Part shown: in pieces, positions 20,911 to 33,365 of the stretch | Numbering within the stretch: the stretch's first letter is position 1 | How the letters are laid out: each line of letters begins with the position of its first letter | Assembly: GCA_944470555.2 (NCBI GenBank) | Contig: OX104127.1 | Coordinates: 119,502,741-119,566,740 of the forward strand | Reading direction: 5' to 3' | DNA from: Heterobilharzia americana | Lineage: Eukaryota; Platyhelminthes; Trematoda; Strigeidida; Schistosomatidae | DNA length: 64,000 bases | Made by a program: the position numbers and the translations under genes | The notes under the pieces: generated by a model | Seen by the model: only the letters and a program-made list of their open reading frames with translations | What the model was told of the DNA's origin: nothing | Databases searched by the model: none

Positions 20911-23900
20911 ATCCAACTAAGAGAGATGTAGAACAAAAAAAACCGCCACTCAAGAGATCAAAAACACGAAATAAGAGGACAGAAGCTCCGACAGTTACTA
21001 AAAGGAGTGGATTTGACAGTTTACGGATTCTTACTGTAAATGAGTTAGCACGGATCTTTGTACGTCCTCTCTCATGCTCTATTCTTAACGGGTGACCCCT
21101 CAGGTCACGTTTCCGACCAAAGCTTAGAAGGGATCTGTCAGGAAGAAGAGGATTATAGGCGATGTGGTACATCATGATCATATCCCCTCCGATCCTCCGG
21201 TATTGTACTGGGCGCAGCTGAAGAGCAACTAAGCGGTCTGGGTACGGTTTGTGCCGCAACCCAATCACTTTCTTTGTAGCTCTTCTCTGTACCCGTTCTA
21301 GGATAGCAACGTCCTTTTTCAAGTATGGGGACATCACAAGCGAGTTTTTTTCTAAGTGAGGATGAGTGTGCAGGGCATACACTGTGGTGAAAAGAGAAGA
21401 AGTTAGACACTCTAAACTTCGCGAGAGAAACCCAGGATTCCATAGGCCCTGTTGGCTGCAAGGCGATAGTGAACTGAGGCTCCTAGTGTATCATTTAGTG
21501 TGACTCCCAGATCTTGTTCGATGTTAGAGTGACAGATATTTATCTCACCTAGAGAGTAAGGACTGGGACTGCCCTTATGTTTGTCAACTATCATAATTCG
21601 ACACTTCTTTGAGTTGAGAGGAAGTAGGTTTTCTGTAGTCCAACTAAGGATTTTCGTAAAATCCTTCTGGAAGATTGGAATACCCGCTGGCTCCTGTATT
21701 TCCTTCCAGGTCTCCAGATCATCGGCATATAATAGTGAATGTGAATCAAGGACCCCTGGTAGGTCATTGATGAAAGCAAGGAACTATAGTGGGCCCAGTA
21801 TGGAACCTTGAGGCACACCACTCAGTATCGGGAACCAACCAGATAGAGAGGAGCCAACTCTAACTGACTGCACCCTGGTGTACAGATAATCTATGAACCA
21901 GATTAATAATTTTCCGTGTACGCCCATGAGCTGAAGTCTCTTACAAAGGATACCATGATTTACCCTGTCAAAGGCCGTAGAAAAGTCAAGCAAACCAATG
22001 TGTATAGGCTTTCTCTGCTTGACAGTGTCCAGCCATTCAAGAAGTTGGTGTTGCATGACCGTACTGGTAGAAAGCCACACTGACAGTCGTTTAGACCCGA
22101 TCTCTGAAGTAAGTGACCACGGAGTGAGTCATTTACGACTCTCTCCATGACCTACACAACTGAAGAGACCAGGGAGATTGGTCTTTAGTTGGAGGCAAGT
22201 AGTTCGTTTCCACCTTTATAAATTGGGACGACAGCCCCCCGTTTCCAATCAGAGGGTAACCTGCCTTCCAGAAACGAGCATTTGAAGAGGTTTGCTAGTG
22301 GGGCGCATAGAACTTCAGCACACCCTTTTAGTGCTCTTGGGTGAATCCCATCGATTCCTGGAGACTTATTCGGGTTCAGTTTCTTTAATATTTCCATGAT
22401 TATAAAGGGTGTAAACTCTACATGATTTAGCCCCTCTACGACATAGGTGTCCGACAGAGGCGGGGTTTTGCCTCCCAAATGACGGTTGTTCCGGAACTCA
22501 TGAGTTGGTAGGTTTGCAACTTCGGAGTTGTAATAGAGAATCTCCAAACTAATAGGGTCCTGTAAACTAGGTGAACTGTTACTCTTTTGTTTCATCAGCA
22601 TGTGCAGTATCGCATGATCCCCTTCCAGGGTTATACAAAATTGTGTCTGGCGGTTTATTCTTTCATTTCTGATCCTTATTGTACGTCTATTGCGGATGAC
22701 CACATAATTTAGCCAGTCAAAAGTGCTATCGGTGCACCTCCATGGATTCCAAGATGACCGCTTACGCCATATTAGTTTGCTTGTGCTTGACTTAAACCAG
22801 GGGGAGTCGAACTTGTTAGTTCCTCTCGGAATCAGAGGAGTGTTGTCTTTTGTCGTGTGGAGGAATGCATTCTTCGACAGATCCCATGTAGCATCAAGAT
22901 CCAGTGGGTCATCGCAATTTAAGCATGCGGAACCTTCTAGATCTTGCCGAACCTTCTCAAAATCAGTCCTCTTGTAATTCCTGACTGGTGGCTGATCGGG
23001 AACGGGTGGCTTGGACACAGAAATATTTAAGGAGATAACTGTATGGTCACTCAGGCTAAGAGGACTGAAAATATCCAAGTTGCTTGCCCTAATGAACTGG
23101 TTTGTGAAAGTATGATCTAGTCGGGATGCCTCACCATCAGGCCCCCAGCGAGTACACTGAGAAACATGTTCCGTCAAGGAGTTTTCCAGTAACAATTCGC
23201 GAAGGCCTTTTAGAGCTGTAGATGGACTTTCTGTGGTGAGGAGTCGAGGAAAGTTAAAACCTCCCATAATGAGGACCTGTGGAAAGTTCACTTCCGGGGC
23301 TCCTCTAATGGACTGTATTAACATTTTATTTGGCGTGGCATCAGCTGCAGGAGGGCGGTATAAAACTCCAACCAAACACGGACCTCCACAGCACTTAATA
23401 CTACACCAGAGGACATCTTTAATGCCAATTCTGTGAGATTGAATCTCATGGACTTTCAGGGAAAGGCAGGTGTAAAGAGCAACGCCACCTCCTGGACCCT
23501 CCGGTCTATCTTTTCAGATTAGGCTGAGCTGTCCTAGACGAACTTCCTCGTCTTTTGTGTTCCCTGATAGCCATGTTTCACAGAAAACCATTATGCTAGG
23601 ATTTTCCTCATCCACCGATAACCTTAACTCAGGTACCTTGGAGCGTAGGCCTCGCACATTGCTGAAGGTACAGCGAATAAGAGTATGAGGGCTGGAGGTC
23701 CCGGAAACCGGTTGAGTTAAGAGTGAGTTGCCAGCCTTTAAATGGTCGGCTTTGATAAGTTTTTTGATAGGGCAGTGGAGCCAGGGGCTACTGTATCCAC
23801 TGACCTATTCGACTGAGAGCTGGTGCAGGGTTCTTCTATCTGGGACAAGGTCGATAAAAACTCTTGCTCATCGTCCAACTGTTCTATCGTTAGATGTGCG

Positions 23901-25445
23901 TTGGCCAACGGTAAGCACTTAAATCACTTCTCAGTTTGCCTTTGTTCACTGTGTCTGTACTCACTTATCTTTATTTCTCTAAGGAATGCATCAGATACAT
24001 TATACCAGGGTTCCAAAGTAGTTCTAACCACGTCCGGAGAGCCAAGGGTTACTTGGAGTAGCCTGGGAGTACACATAGTCGAGAGATGAGCCTGCCTTGG
24101 AAGGAGATTAATTCTTTCGGATCTAGTATCGATTCGAAGTTTGTTGACAATATATCTCCACTGATTTATGTCATGGATAAGTTCAGCAGTATTGGTAGTC
24201 GAACATTCGGGAATCCGGTGTATGATTACCAAGCAGCATAGTTCTTGAGGGTGGATTTTCTTGCTTCTGCGAAGAAGTTCTCGCACTGGCCAGGGTCTAC
24301 CGAGCCTAATCCTGACGTCAGACAGTTTACGTCTCGCCAACTGATGACCTTTCCGAAGAATGTGTTCGTACTGACGCGTGCCATCAAGAGATACTCTCAA
24401 GGGTCTAGGAGAGCCATTGGGGGACAACTTACTACGCGCTAGGCGTTGAAGAGATGGACTGCAGGGGGAGGTCCTTAGGAGTTTGCAAACACTTCCGTTG
24501 CTCAAGCTCATGTTCTTCACGGTCAGTCAGTGGGGAGGAGCCACTTTCCTGAACGTTGAAGAGTATGAGCGATCTAAGATTAAGGTTATGGTCTGTCTTT
24601 TTGAGCTTATTCCAACCTGTGAATACAGACCCAGATTTCTGATGAGCCTTTTGCGAGTGACTCGGAAGACCTGAGGTGCACGCGGTGGGGGTTTTCTTGA
24701 TGACTGAAGGAGGCTGGTGGCGAAATGAAGTCGGCTTCCGCCCTGAGTTACAGGTGGTGGGAGCAAGATCTGCTTTTTCCAGAACTTTTTTCGCCTGAGT
24801 AGGAGGGGCAATGTTCAACTTACGGTTCGGCTTCTCATTAGGCTGAGTAGTCGTTACTCTGTCGGACTTACGATCGTTACCTAATGATCCATTTTAACTG
24901 ATCTGACCTGCCTAAATTTGTTCAGACCTTTCTTTCGGCGCTTATCAGGTGTGAGATGCCCACTCATAACTGAGGGGATCTGCTCCAAAAGCATGTTAAC
25001 GGGGTGACAGTCCGTGACAGTAATGAATTAGCTACTTCCCTTACTGCTAACCTGAAGGATCTTTTTATGGCCATGAGACTTCTTTGGATTGAGGCTGGTA
25101 TGTGTAGAGATCTCAGCTGTAAGGTGGTCAGAGTTCTGCCTCACTAGATCTAGGCCTATTTAATACTTACTTTTGGACCTACAATGTGAGCAGAAATACC
25201 AATCACCATCAAAAGGGCTATTAAGCAGTGCTTCATAATAACCAGATGGCTGACAGGAATCACAGGAGCAGTGAGTCCATTGAGATCAAAGCTCACAACC
25301 CATCGCCTTGGCTGAGAAGCTGACATTTCTGCGACAAACTACGCAGACATCCTTTGAAACTGTCATTAGACTGTATAAAGGGTAGAAAAATGTTTACTCA
25401 GGGAGTTATGAAACTAAACACAGTAAATATAACAAACTAATAAAA
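20911..25445 (-). mobile_element. CR1/jockey-type LINE, nearly full length, inactive
   Basis: In element order on the minus strand: the 5' end near 25445; ORF1 from about 25368 with a PHD-like finger ('CVVCRRNV', then WYFCSHC) broken by an early stop; an ORF1 remainder to about 23924; the endonuclease (about 23680-22950); and the RT (about 22420-21050). The endonuclease has 'CETWLSGNTKDEEV' and 'LDHTFTN', with an Asp-to-Gly change in 'MGGFNFPRLL', where GDFN is usual. RT blocks are 'NKSPGIDGIHP', 'GLLDFSTAFDRVNHGIL', 'GVPQGSILGPL' and 'YADD'. Stops lie at 23514-23516, 22185-22187, 22152-22154 and 21784-21786, and a frame shift near 22045. The 3' part after 21026 diverges from the other arm. 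Confidence 0.9.
21026..24346 (-). repeat. Left arm of a 3.3-kb near-perfect inverted repeat
   Basis: Each position p from 21430 to 24346 matches 50135-p on the other strand (for example open frames 22185-23375 and 26760-27950 translate identically). A single G is missing near 21430; beyond it the sum becomes 50136 down to 21026. I noticed almost no substitutions within the arms. Confidence 0.95.
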
Positions 25446-25712
25446 ATAAGTTAACGGCAATTCCTTATGTTCTACGTTTATCTTAGTGGAATATGCTCCG
25501 AGTTTGGAATGGTCACAATTGTCTCCTCAGTTCTGCAAAACCTGAAGGTATATAGATATGATTACTAAGTAATCTGGTCTCGAGGTAATAATACTGCATC
25601 TGATCTGCAGATGATGGGAAGCTTCTCGAGTAAAACCCATTGGTGCCGTAGGACTCCAGGTGTGCGTCTAACCTCCTTTCAAAGTTATCAGGGGAAGGGG
25701 GGCGCTTCAAAA
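25446..25712 (-). pseudogene. 3' end of a further CR1-like LINE copy
   Basis: The minus-strand frame 25513-25710 gives the LINE C-terminus 'NFERRLDAHLESYGTNGF' followed by 'SADQMQYYYLETRLL'. Its 3' end meets the 5' end of the large minus-strand copy almost exactly (near 25445). The two copies are therefore arranged head-to-tail on the minus strand. Confidence 0.8.
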
Positions 25713-25732
25713 CGGACAGTGTGGTTTGACAA

Positions 25733-28700
25733 ATTCTTGATTAGTTTGTTATATTTACTGAGTTTATGTTCATAACTCCCTGAGCAGACGTCGGTTGGTG
25801 AGACGTAAACTGTCTGACGTCAGGATTAGGCTCGGTAGACCCTGGCCAGTGCGAGAACTTCTTCGCAGAAGCAAGAAAATCCACCCTCAAGAACTATGCT
25901 GCTTGGTAATCATACACCGGATTCCCGAATGTTCGACTACCAATACTGCTGAACTTATCCATGACATAAATCAGTGGAGATATATTGTCAACAAACTTCG
26001 AATCGATACTAGATCCGAAAGAATTAATCTCCTTCCAAGGCAGGCTCATCTCTCGACTATGTGTACTCCCAGGCTACTCCAAGTAACCCTTGGCTCTCCG
26101 GACGTGGTTAGAACTACTTTGGAACCCTGGTATAATGTATCTGATGCATTCCTTAGAGAAATAAAGATAAGTGAGTACAGACACAGTGAACAAAGGCAAA
26201 CTGAGAAGTGATTTAAGTGCTTACCGTTGGCCAACGCACATCTAACGATAGAACAGTTGGACGATGAGCAAGAGTTTTTATCGACCTTGTCCCAGATAGA
26301 AGAACCCTGCACCAGCTCTCAGTCGAATAGGTCAGTGGATACAGTAGCCCCTGGCTCCACTGCCCTATCAAAAAACTTATCAAAGCCGACCATTTAAAGG
26401 CTGGCAACTCACTCTTAACTCAACCGGTTTCCGGGACCTCCAGCCCTCATACTCTTATTCGCTGTACCTTCAGCAATGTGCGAGGCCTACGCTCCAAGGT
26501 ACCTGAGTTAAGGTTATCGGTGGATGAGGAAAATCCTAGCATAATGGTTTTCTGTGAAACATGGCTATCAGGGAACACAAAAGACGAGGAAGTTCGTCTA
26601 GGACAGCTCAGCCTAATCTGAAAAGATAGACCGGAGGGTCCAGGAGGTGGCGTTGCTCTTTACACCTGCCTTTCCCTGAAAGTCCATGAGATTCAATCTC
26701 ACAGAATTGGCATTAAAGATGTCCTCTGGTGTAGTATTAAGTGCTGTGGAGGTCCGTGTTTGGTTGGAGTTTTATACCGCCCTCCTGCAGCTGATGCCAC
26801 GCCAAATAAAATGTTAATACAGTCCATTAGAGGAGCCCCGGAAGTGAACTTTCCACAGGTCCTCATTATGGGAGGTTTTAACTTTCCTCGACTCCTCACC
26901 ACAGAAAGTCCATCTACAGCTCTAAAAGGCCTTCGCGAATTGTTACTGGAAAACTCCTTGACGGAACATGTTTCTCAGTGTACTCGCTGGGGGCCTGATG
27001 GTGAGGCATCCCGACTAGATCATACTTTCACAAACCAGTTCATTAGGGCAAGCAACTTGGATATTTTCAGTCCTCTTAGCCTGAGTGACCATACAGTTAT
27101 CTCCTTAAATATTTCTGTGTCCAAGCCACCCGTTCCCGATCAGCCACCAGTCAGGAATTACAAGAGGACTGATTTTGAGAAGGTTCGGCAAGATCTAGAA
27201 GGTTCCGCATGCTTAAATTGCGATGACCCACTGGATCTTGATGCTACATGGGATCTGTCGAAGAATGCATTCCTCCACACGACAAAAGACAACACTCCTC
27301 TGATTCCGAGAGGAACTAACAAGTTCGACTCCCCCTGGTTTAAGTCAAGCACAAGCAAACTAATATGGCGTAAGCGGTCATCTTGGAATCCATGGAGGTG
27401 CACCGATAGCACTTTTGACTGGCTAAATTATGTGGTCATCCGCAATAGACGTACAATAAGGATCAGAAATGAAAGAATAAACCGCCAGACACAATTTTGT
27501 ATAACCCTGGAAGGGGATCATGCGATACTGCACATGCTGATGAAACAAAAGAGTAACAGTTCACCTAGTTTACAGGACCCTATTAGTTTGGAGATTCTCT
27601 ATTACAACTCCGAAGTTGCAAACCTACCAACTCATGAGTTCCGGAACAACCGTCATTTGGGAGGCAAAACCCCGCCTCTGTCGGACACCTATGTCGTAGA
27701 GGGGCTAAATCATGTAGAGTTTACACCCTTTATAATCATGGAAATATTAAAGAAACTGAACCCGAATAAGTCTCCAGGAATCGATGGGATTCACCCAAGA
27801 GCACTAAAAGGGTGTGCTGAAGTTCTATGCGCCCCACTAGCAAACCTCTTCAAATGCTCGTTTCTGGAAGGCAGGTTACCCTCTGATTGGAAACGGGGGG
27901 CTGTCGTCCCAATTTATAAAGGTGGAAACGAACTACTTGCCTCCAACTAAAGACCAATCTCCCTGGTCTCTTCAGTTGTGTAGGTCATGGAGAGAGTCGT
28001 AAATGACTCACTCCGTGGTCACTTACTTCAGAGATCGGGTCTAAACGACTGTCAGTGTGGCTTTCTACCAGTACGGTCATGCAACACCAACTTCTTGAAT
28101 GGCTGGACACTGTCAAGCAGAGAAAGCCTATACACATTGGTTTGCTTGACTTTTCTACGGCCTTTGACAGGGTAAATCATGGTATCCTTTGTAAGAGACT
28201 TCAGCTCATGGGCGTACACGGAAAATTATTAATCTGGTTCATAGATTATCTGTACACCAGGGTGCAGTCAGTTAGAGTTGGCTCCTCTCTATCTGGTTGG
28301 TTCCCGATACTGAGTGGTGTGCCTCAAGGTTCCATACTGGGCCCACTATAGTTCCTTGCTTTCATCAATGACCTACCAGGGGTCCTTGATTCACATTCAC
28401 TATTATATGCCGATGATCTGGAGACCTGGAAGGAAATACAGGAGCCAGCGGGTATTCCAATCTTCCAGAAGGATTTTACGAAAATCCTTAGTTGGACTAC
28501 AGAAAACCTACTTCCTCTCAACTCAAAGAAGTGTCGAATTATGATAGTTGACAAACATAAGGGCAGTCCCAGTCCTTACTCTCTAGGTGAGATAAATATC
28601 TGTCACTCTAACATCGAACAAGATCTGGGAGTCACACTAAATGATACACTAGGAGCCTCAGTTCACTATCGCCTTGCAGCCAACAGGGCCTATGGAATCC

Positions 28701-29400
28701 TGGGGTTTCTCTCGCGAAGTTTAGAGTGTCTAACTTCTTCTCTTTTCACCACAGTGTATGCCCTGCACACTCATCCTCACTTAGAAAAAAACTCGCTTGT
28801 GATGTCCCCATACTTGAAAAAGGACGTTGCTATCCTAGAACGGGTACAGAGAAGAGCTACAAAGAAAGTGATTGGGTTGCGGCACAAACCGTACCCAGAC
28901 CGCTTAGTTGCTCTTCAGCTGCGCCCAGTACAATACCGGAGGATCGGAGGGGATATGATCATGATGTACCACATCGCCTATAATCCTCTTCTTCCTGACA
29001 GATCCCTTCTAAGCTTTGGTCGGAAACGTGACCTGAGGGGTCACCCGTTAAGAATAGAGCATGAGAGAGGACGTACAAAGATCCGTGCTAACTCATTTAC
29101 AGTAAGAATCGGTAAACTCTGGATTTCACTCCCTTCAGCATTTGTTGCAGCCCCATAGCCTGATGCCTTTGAAAGGAGGTTGTAAGCACATTTGGAGTTT
29201 TATGGTAAGAGTGGGCTATATTCCATATGCTTTCCTTAAATTGGATGCATTATTCTTAACTTAATGCGCAAACGGTTTTTGGCCATATCTCTATCCGTCC
29301 AGGTTTTTCGTAGCCGGGAAGATAAGTGTGACCATTCGAAACTCAGAACGTACTCCAAGAAGACAGACGTAGAACCGAAGGAACCGTCGTTCACTAATTC
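25733..29400 (+). mobile_element. CR1/jockey-type LINE, ORF1-deleted, inactive
   Basis: It starts with the same 5' sequence as the minus copy ('gtttgttatatttactg', then 'ataactccctgag'), jumps at about 25787 to a point about 1 kb downstream in ORF1, and then follows the other copy. Endonuclease: about 26459-27120, with the GDFN position changed to GGFN. RT: about 27740-29110, with motifs 'NKSPGIDGIHP', 'DFSTAFDRVNHG', 'GVPQGSILGPL' and 'YADD' (28406-28417). Stops lie at 26619-26621, 27948-27950, 27981-27983 and 28349-28351, with a frame shift around 28090. All have mirror images in the other arm. From 29110 to about 29400 the C-terminus and 3' UTR are of a different subtype. Confidence 0.9.
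25789..29110 (+). repeat. Right arm of the 3.3-kb near-perfect inverted repeat
   Basis: Partner of 21026-24346; the spacer is about 1.44 kb. One extra G (near 28705) keeps this arm in frame through 'GILGFLSRSLE', whereas the left arm shifts. Confidence 0.95.
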
Positions 29401-30880
29401 TACAGCACTAAGTTTGAAGTTTGAATTCTACCACACAAGGTTTGAATTGTGAACGCTACAACACGAAGTTTGAGGTCTGTGGATATTGGAGTATTCAAGC
29501 GCCCTTTTAACCACCCGCTGAAGTCGGATTCTGAATGATGGATGTAAGTTTTTTTGCGATTGGAGTATAGTCTTTTGAAATTCTTGTTCACATCTCGTTC
29601 ACGTTGTATTTTAGTCTTGTTTTATGTTATTTGAAACATCAGTTAAAATGTTCTAATAAATGAAACTTGTTTTGATCTCGATTGAGACCGTACCAGCTAG
29701 TATTTGGTTTTAGAGCCAGATATATAATTGACTTGAGCATTCCATGGTCATATTGTAATATTATCTTTTTTCATCATATACTGGACATTCGAATTAGAGT
29801 TTTAATGGTGTTTAGCAGTCAGGAGCATGCACATGTTTATTTCAGTATATATTCCAAGCCGGCACTTCGAGCGCCTTTCGGAAATTTCGGGCAGAATCCT
29901 TAGAAAATAATTGGGGCGCTTCGAGGACTACGCAATATGTTTTACTGAAAAAGTTTTAATACTTTGAGTGGGTTTCTTAAATTTTCATTCACCGCAGTAC
30001 ATACGAAGTTTTAGAGAAATTACTTCAATTTATGTTGCGATATTTTGAAATTGTTTTTGTTGATAGGACGCATTTATATATTTCGAAGTCCTCACAGTGC
30101 ACTTTCGACAGATAGTAGGAGACAATTTAGTGGACTTCCTCAAATTTCATAAGTGTGCCTGGAGTTTTCAAGTGCTGCAAAACTGAGTTAAAATGGTCCA
30201 ATGGACAACGTTCCTAATAAATTAACTTAACTGTTGGAGATAATTGGTTGATAACTAATGTTAGTCACCTGTTACCAGTTTTGTTTGACCTTACTGTTCA
30301 GCAGCTCGCTTTATCCTGTTGAAATGTTGAAAATAACTTCCAAAGTAGAAGACATAAAAAGTTACAAGTAACTGATCATACATCTCCACACCATTATTCG
30401 TCTGCATTAGAACTGCAACAAGCCGTGTATAGGTAAGATATAGAGTGCTAAGTAAGAAAGACGTCAATTGACTAAATTGCTTCGCCGACTGAGGTAGTTT
30501 GGACATGCATTGTTGATACCAGTACCTATGCTGTATGTTAATCGAAGTACGTCTGGGTGGAAATGAAACAGAATGGCTAGACTAAAATATAACACCAATC
30601 CATCTAGTCTTTAGTTGGTATTCTCTATCATGTTGAGGTTAAGATTTTTTTACTGATGCCCCTCTGATGATCGAAATAGCGACCAACGTCTTAGTAATCT
30701 GATCCGAAAATGTTTTTTTTGGTGCAGATGTGTATACTTGTCATGCACCGGCTGCAGTTTCAGTCAGTAAATTTAAGTGACCTGATATTAGTGCGTAATA
30801 ACCCAAGTTATCATACCTCAAATCAGCATATCAAGATGAAAAGAAAAGTTGGGGAGATTTAACCAAAATTCTTAAAAAGT
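29401..30880. other. No gene recognised
   Basis: AT-rich, without family signatures. Short open frames are unsupported. Confidence 0.5.
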
Positions 30881-31440
30881 ACCAGATTGAGGAGAGGGAG
30901 TAAAGCAAGCACCGAAATACAATATTGTAATTCGAATGGCAATAAAGCGCGAATGCATCTTTGTCAGTGTCCGATTCTGAGTTAGGTCATCTAGAGTCTT
31001 CAGCCACTGATCTTAATTTGCACACACTCCAACTTGGAAGTCTCCATTCCACCGCACATCTCAAACCAACACTCAGAAACTTCGTGGACCAAAGTCATGC
31101 TTTATTTTGTTCTTTTTTGACCTTTACAGCTTGATACCATTTAAGCCATCGTTGCGTGACGAGGTGAACAATGGCTGAGGATGTTTGACACATATCTTAG
31201 CCACCCAATTAAGGTTTACAACTTTATCAATTGTCTTAACTCTTTTACCCAAAATTCTACGTCTGACTTCACTGACTTGTTAGTCCCATAACAGATGAGT
31301 AGTGCTAGGAAAGCAAGTGACTGAACATCCTAAGCCTCATGTTCTCTGACTTTAGTGGCCATGTTTTACAGCCACATAGCAAAACAAGGTAGACTGTCAC
31401 ACGGTACAGTTGACCTGTATTAGGTGATCCTGACCTATAG
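30881..31440 (-). pseudogene. LINE RT C-terminal fragment
   Basis: The minus strand reads 'YLVLLCGCKTWPLKSENMR' (from about 31390), the block after the RT palm in schistosome LINEs ('YGCETW' type). Broken frames follow with 'VEWRLPSWSVCKLRSVAE' near 31040. The copy at 50390-51130 shares these blocks ('[15 protein letters not shown]'). Confidence 0.7.
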
Positions 31441-32900
31441 TTGCTGCCTTGACGTGGTGGTTGGGTTTGCTTATTATGATGATCCAACCAGCTATGCTGA
31501 TAGGACGCGTTTTTTTGAGGCTTGTACCACATTAAAAAGGTCAATTGGATAAGTGCAAGACGAAAACTTGCCGTTCTAGTGTAAATTGCTACGCTATGAC
31601 GGGCGCCCCAAGTTGAAGTCGTTCCGCTGACTGGATGGGTGTGTAAGAGCAGTAAGGTGTATCCCTTGGATGACCAGAGACCCCATGCTGATGCTGTCTT
31701 CCCTACCCCTAGGGAAAGAAAGTAAGAAAAGGTTATCCCCCAAACTCTCGCCTTACCCCCATGACATACCGGTGCTGACGATGAGTTTGTAGTCAGATTC
31801 AAGAAAAGCAAACTGAAATCTCAGGCATCTAAAAAGATCGTGCGTGACCGACCTGAAGCAAATGTAACTTGCGCTCTGTGGTCACGCACTTACCCTTTTT
31901 CGATTACCTCAAAAAGGACCAGTCTTCTACGGTGTGGGCAGCCAGAGAGTATCAACCATCGTCTAAACCCTGTCATCAAGTTCTGCATGTTCATTATCAA
32001 CCTTCTACATCTTTATCTCCTGATCTTCCTTCATATATCTTTATCAACATTCTTACATCTTGTTTACTTTTTCACAGCTCTGCAGCTCTTGATTACAATT
32101 TGACTTCACGGAATAGCATCTTTGGTCTCCTTAAAGCGCCCTCGAAACTACATATTGGAGCTTTCAGTGTCCACACTCTCTGTCAAATTGACCACTAAAC
32201 TTTACTAGCCATAACTGGTATCTTGGGCCATAGATGTGTTCTATGTTTGGGCGATAAGCATACTACACCCGTGCGTTTATTCACATAGCCCCACCCAACC
32301 AGTATGGTGAGTCCTCAAAATTCACTCTACGAGTTTCCGGAGATCCGATGGCTAGTTCTTACGATCGTGGGGATATAGGAATGGAATTGAAAACTAAGAC
32401 TAAAAGTGCCCTGCTTGACTGGATCCCAGTCGCCAGTCGCCTATGCGCTGTTTTTTTGAACGTCACAGTAAAGACCAAAAAGTGGTGAAACTCGCTGTTA
32501 TCTCCTTGTAATCGTGGATTACGCACCCACCGACTGCAGCTCGGATAAAGTAAATGAAAATTTCTACCGAAAACTGTTTAGCCTACTGAAAGCCACACAT
32601 TCAGATGTGGTTGTTGCAGGTGACTTCAATGTGCAATTGGCTAGGCCAAGGTAATTAGAGTCATTTGGGTGAGACTTTTGGAATGGTAGCCTAACAAACA
32701 GACAATAGCGATCATCTGCTACAGTTGTGCTTAAACAATGCACATTTTACCCATTTCGGATCTTAGGTATAAAAAATGTCATCCGAAGTAGCGTTCATCG
32801 ACTTCAATTTAACTGGGGACACCATATCTCTGTAATTTGTCGTTAAAAAGCGTTGGTGGAGGATTGCACTCCAGACTAAAACGTGGTAACTCTATGAAGT
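31441..32900 (+). pseudogene. LINE 5' region and AP endonuclease fragment
   Basis: The plus strand carries a recognisable LINE endonuclease in shifted frames: 'FTLRVSGDPMASSYDRG' and 'LDWIPVASRLCAVFLNVTV' (about 32320-32470), then 'KLFSLLKATHSDVVVAGDFN' (about 32565-32625; the GDFN motif is intact). The 5' part (31440-32100) has no clear domain. It lies back to back with the minus-strand C-terminal fragment at 30881-31440. Confidence 0.7.
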
Positions 32901-33365
32901 CCCTGACTATTGGTCTAAGTTGTTTAGGGAGGTGTAAACTATCTAGCTGGGGTCCTCGAGACTATAAGAATCAGTGGTTAACGATCCCTTGTGACATGGT
33001 TGAAAATTGGTCATAATGGCGCAGATCTATTCACTCTGTGACATCTAAAACTTGAGTGTTTTGACTAACCTTAATTTTTAAGTCCCTCCTCTCCCCTCAT
33101 GCCTTTGTCTACTTTGATACCAGTCTTTCCTATCCACTTGTTATTTGAATGTTACTGTGGTGTGTAGCAGCTTGAAATGATACACTTGTATGCAAGCCTC
33201 TACGTTGGTTTTATCTGCATCTGCTTCTGAAGCACGTTTCTGGATAGCGATAACGCTTATGTCTATGCCTAAATAGATGTGAGAAAACTGCAGCGAAAAT
33301 ACCATTGCGAGTTCTGCTTGACGATGAAAATACTGAGGCTTCTTTCATCAAGAGATTTTTTAAAT
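32901..33365. other. No gene recognised
   Basis: Possibly decayed LINE continuation; no motif seen. Confidence 0.4.

Noticed and set aside
23728..23922. Plus-strand open frames within the left LINE arm (also 22723-22977, 23233-23436)
   Set aside because: Antisense shadows of the minus-strand LINE. The same shadows appear in the right arm, as expected for an inverted duplicate.
31840..32198. Two overlapping open frames of about 90-110 codons
   Set aside because: No motif; they lie in the 5' region of a decayed LINE.
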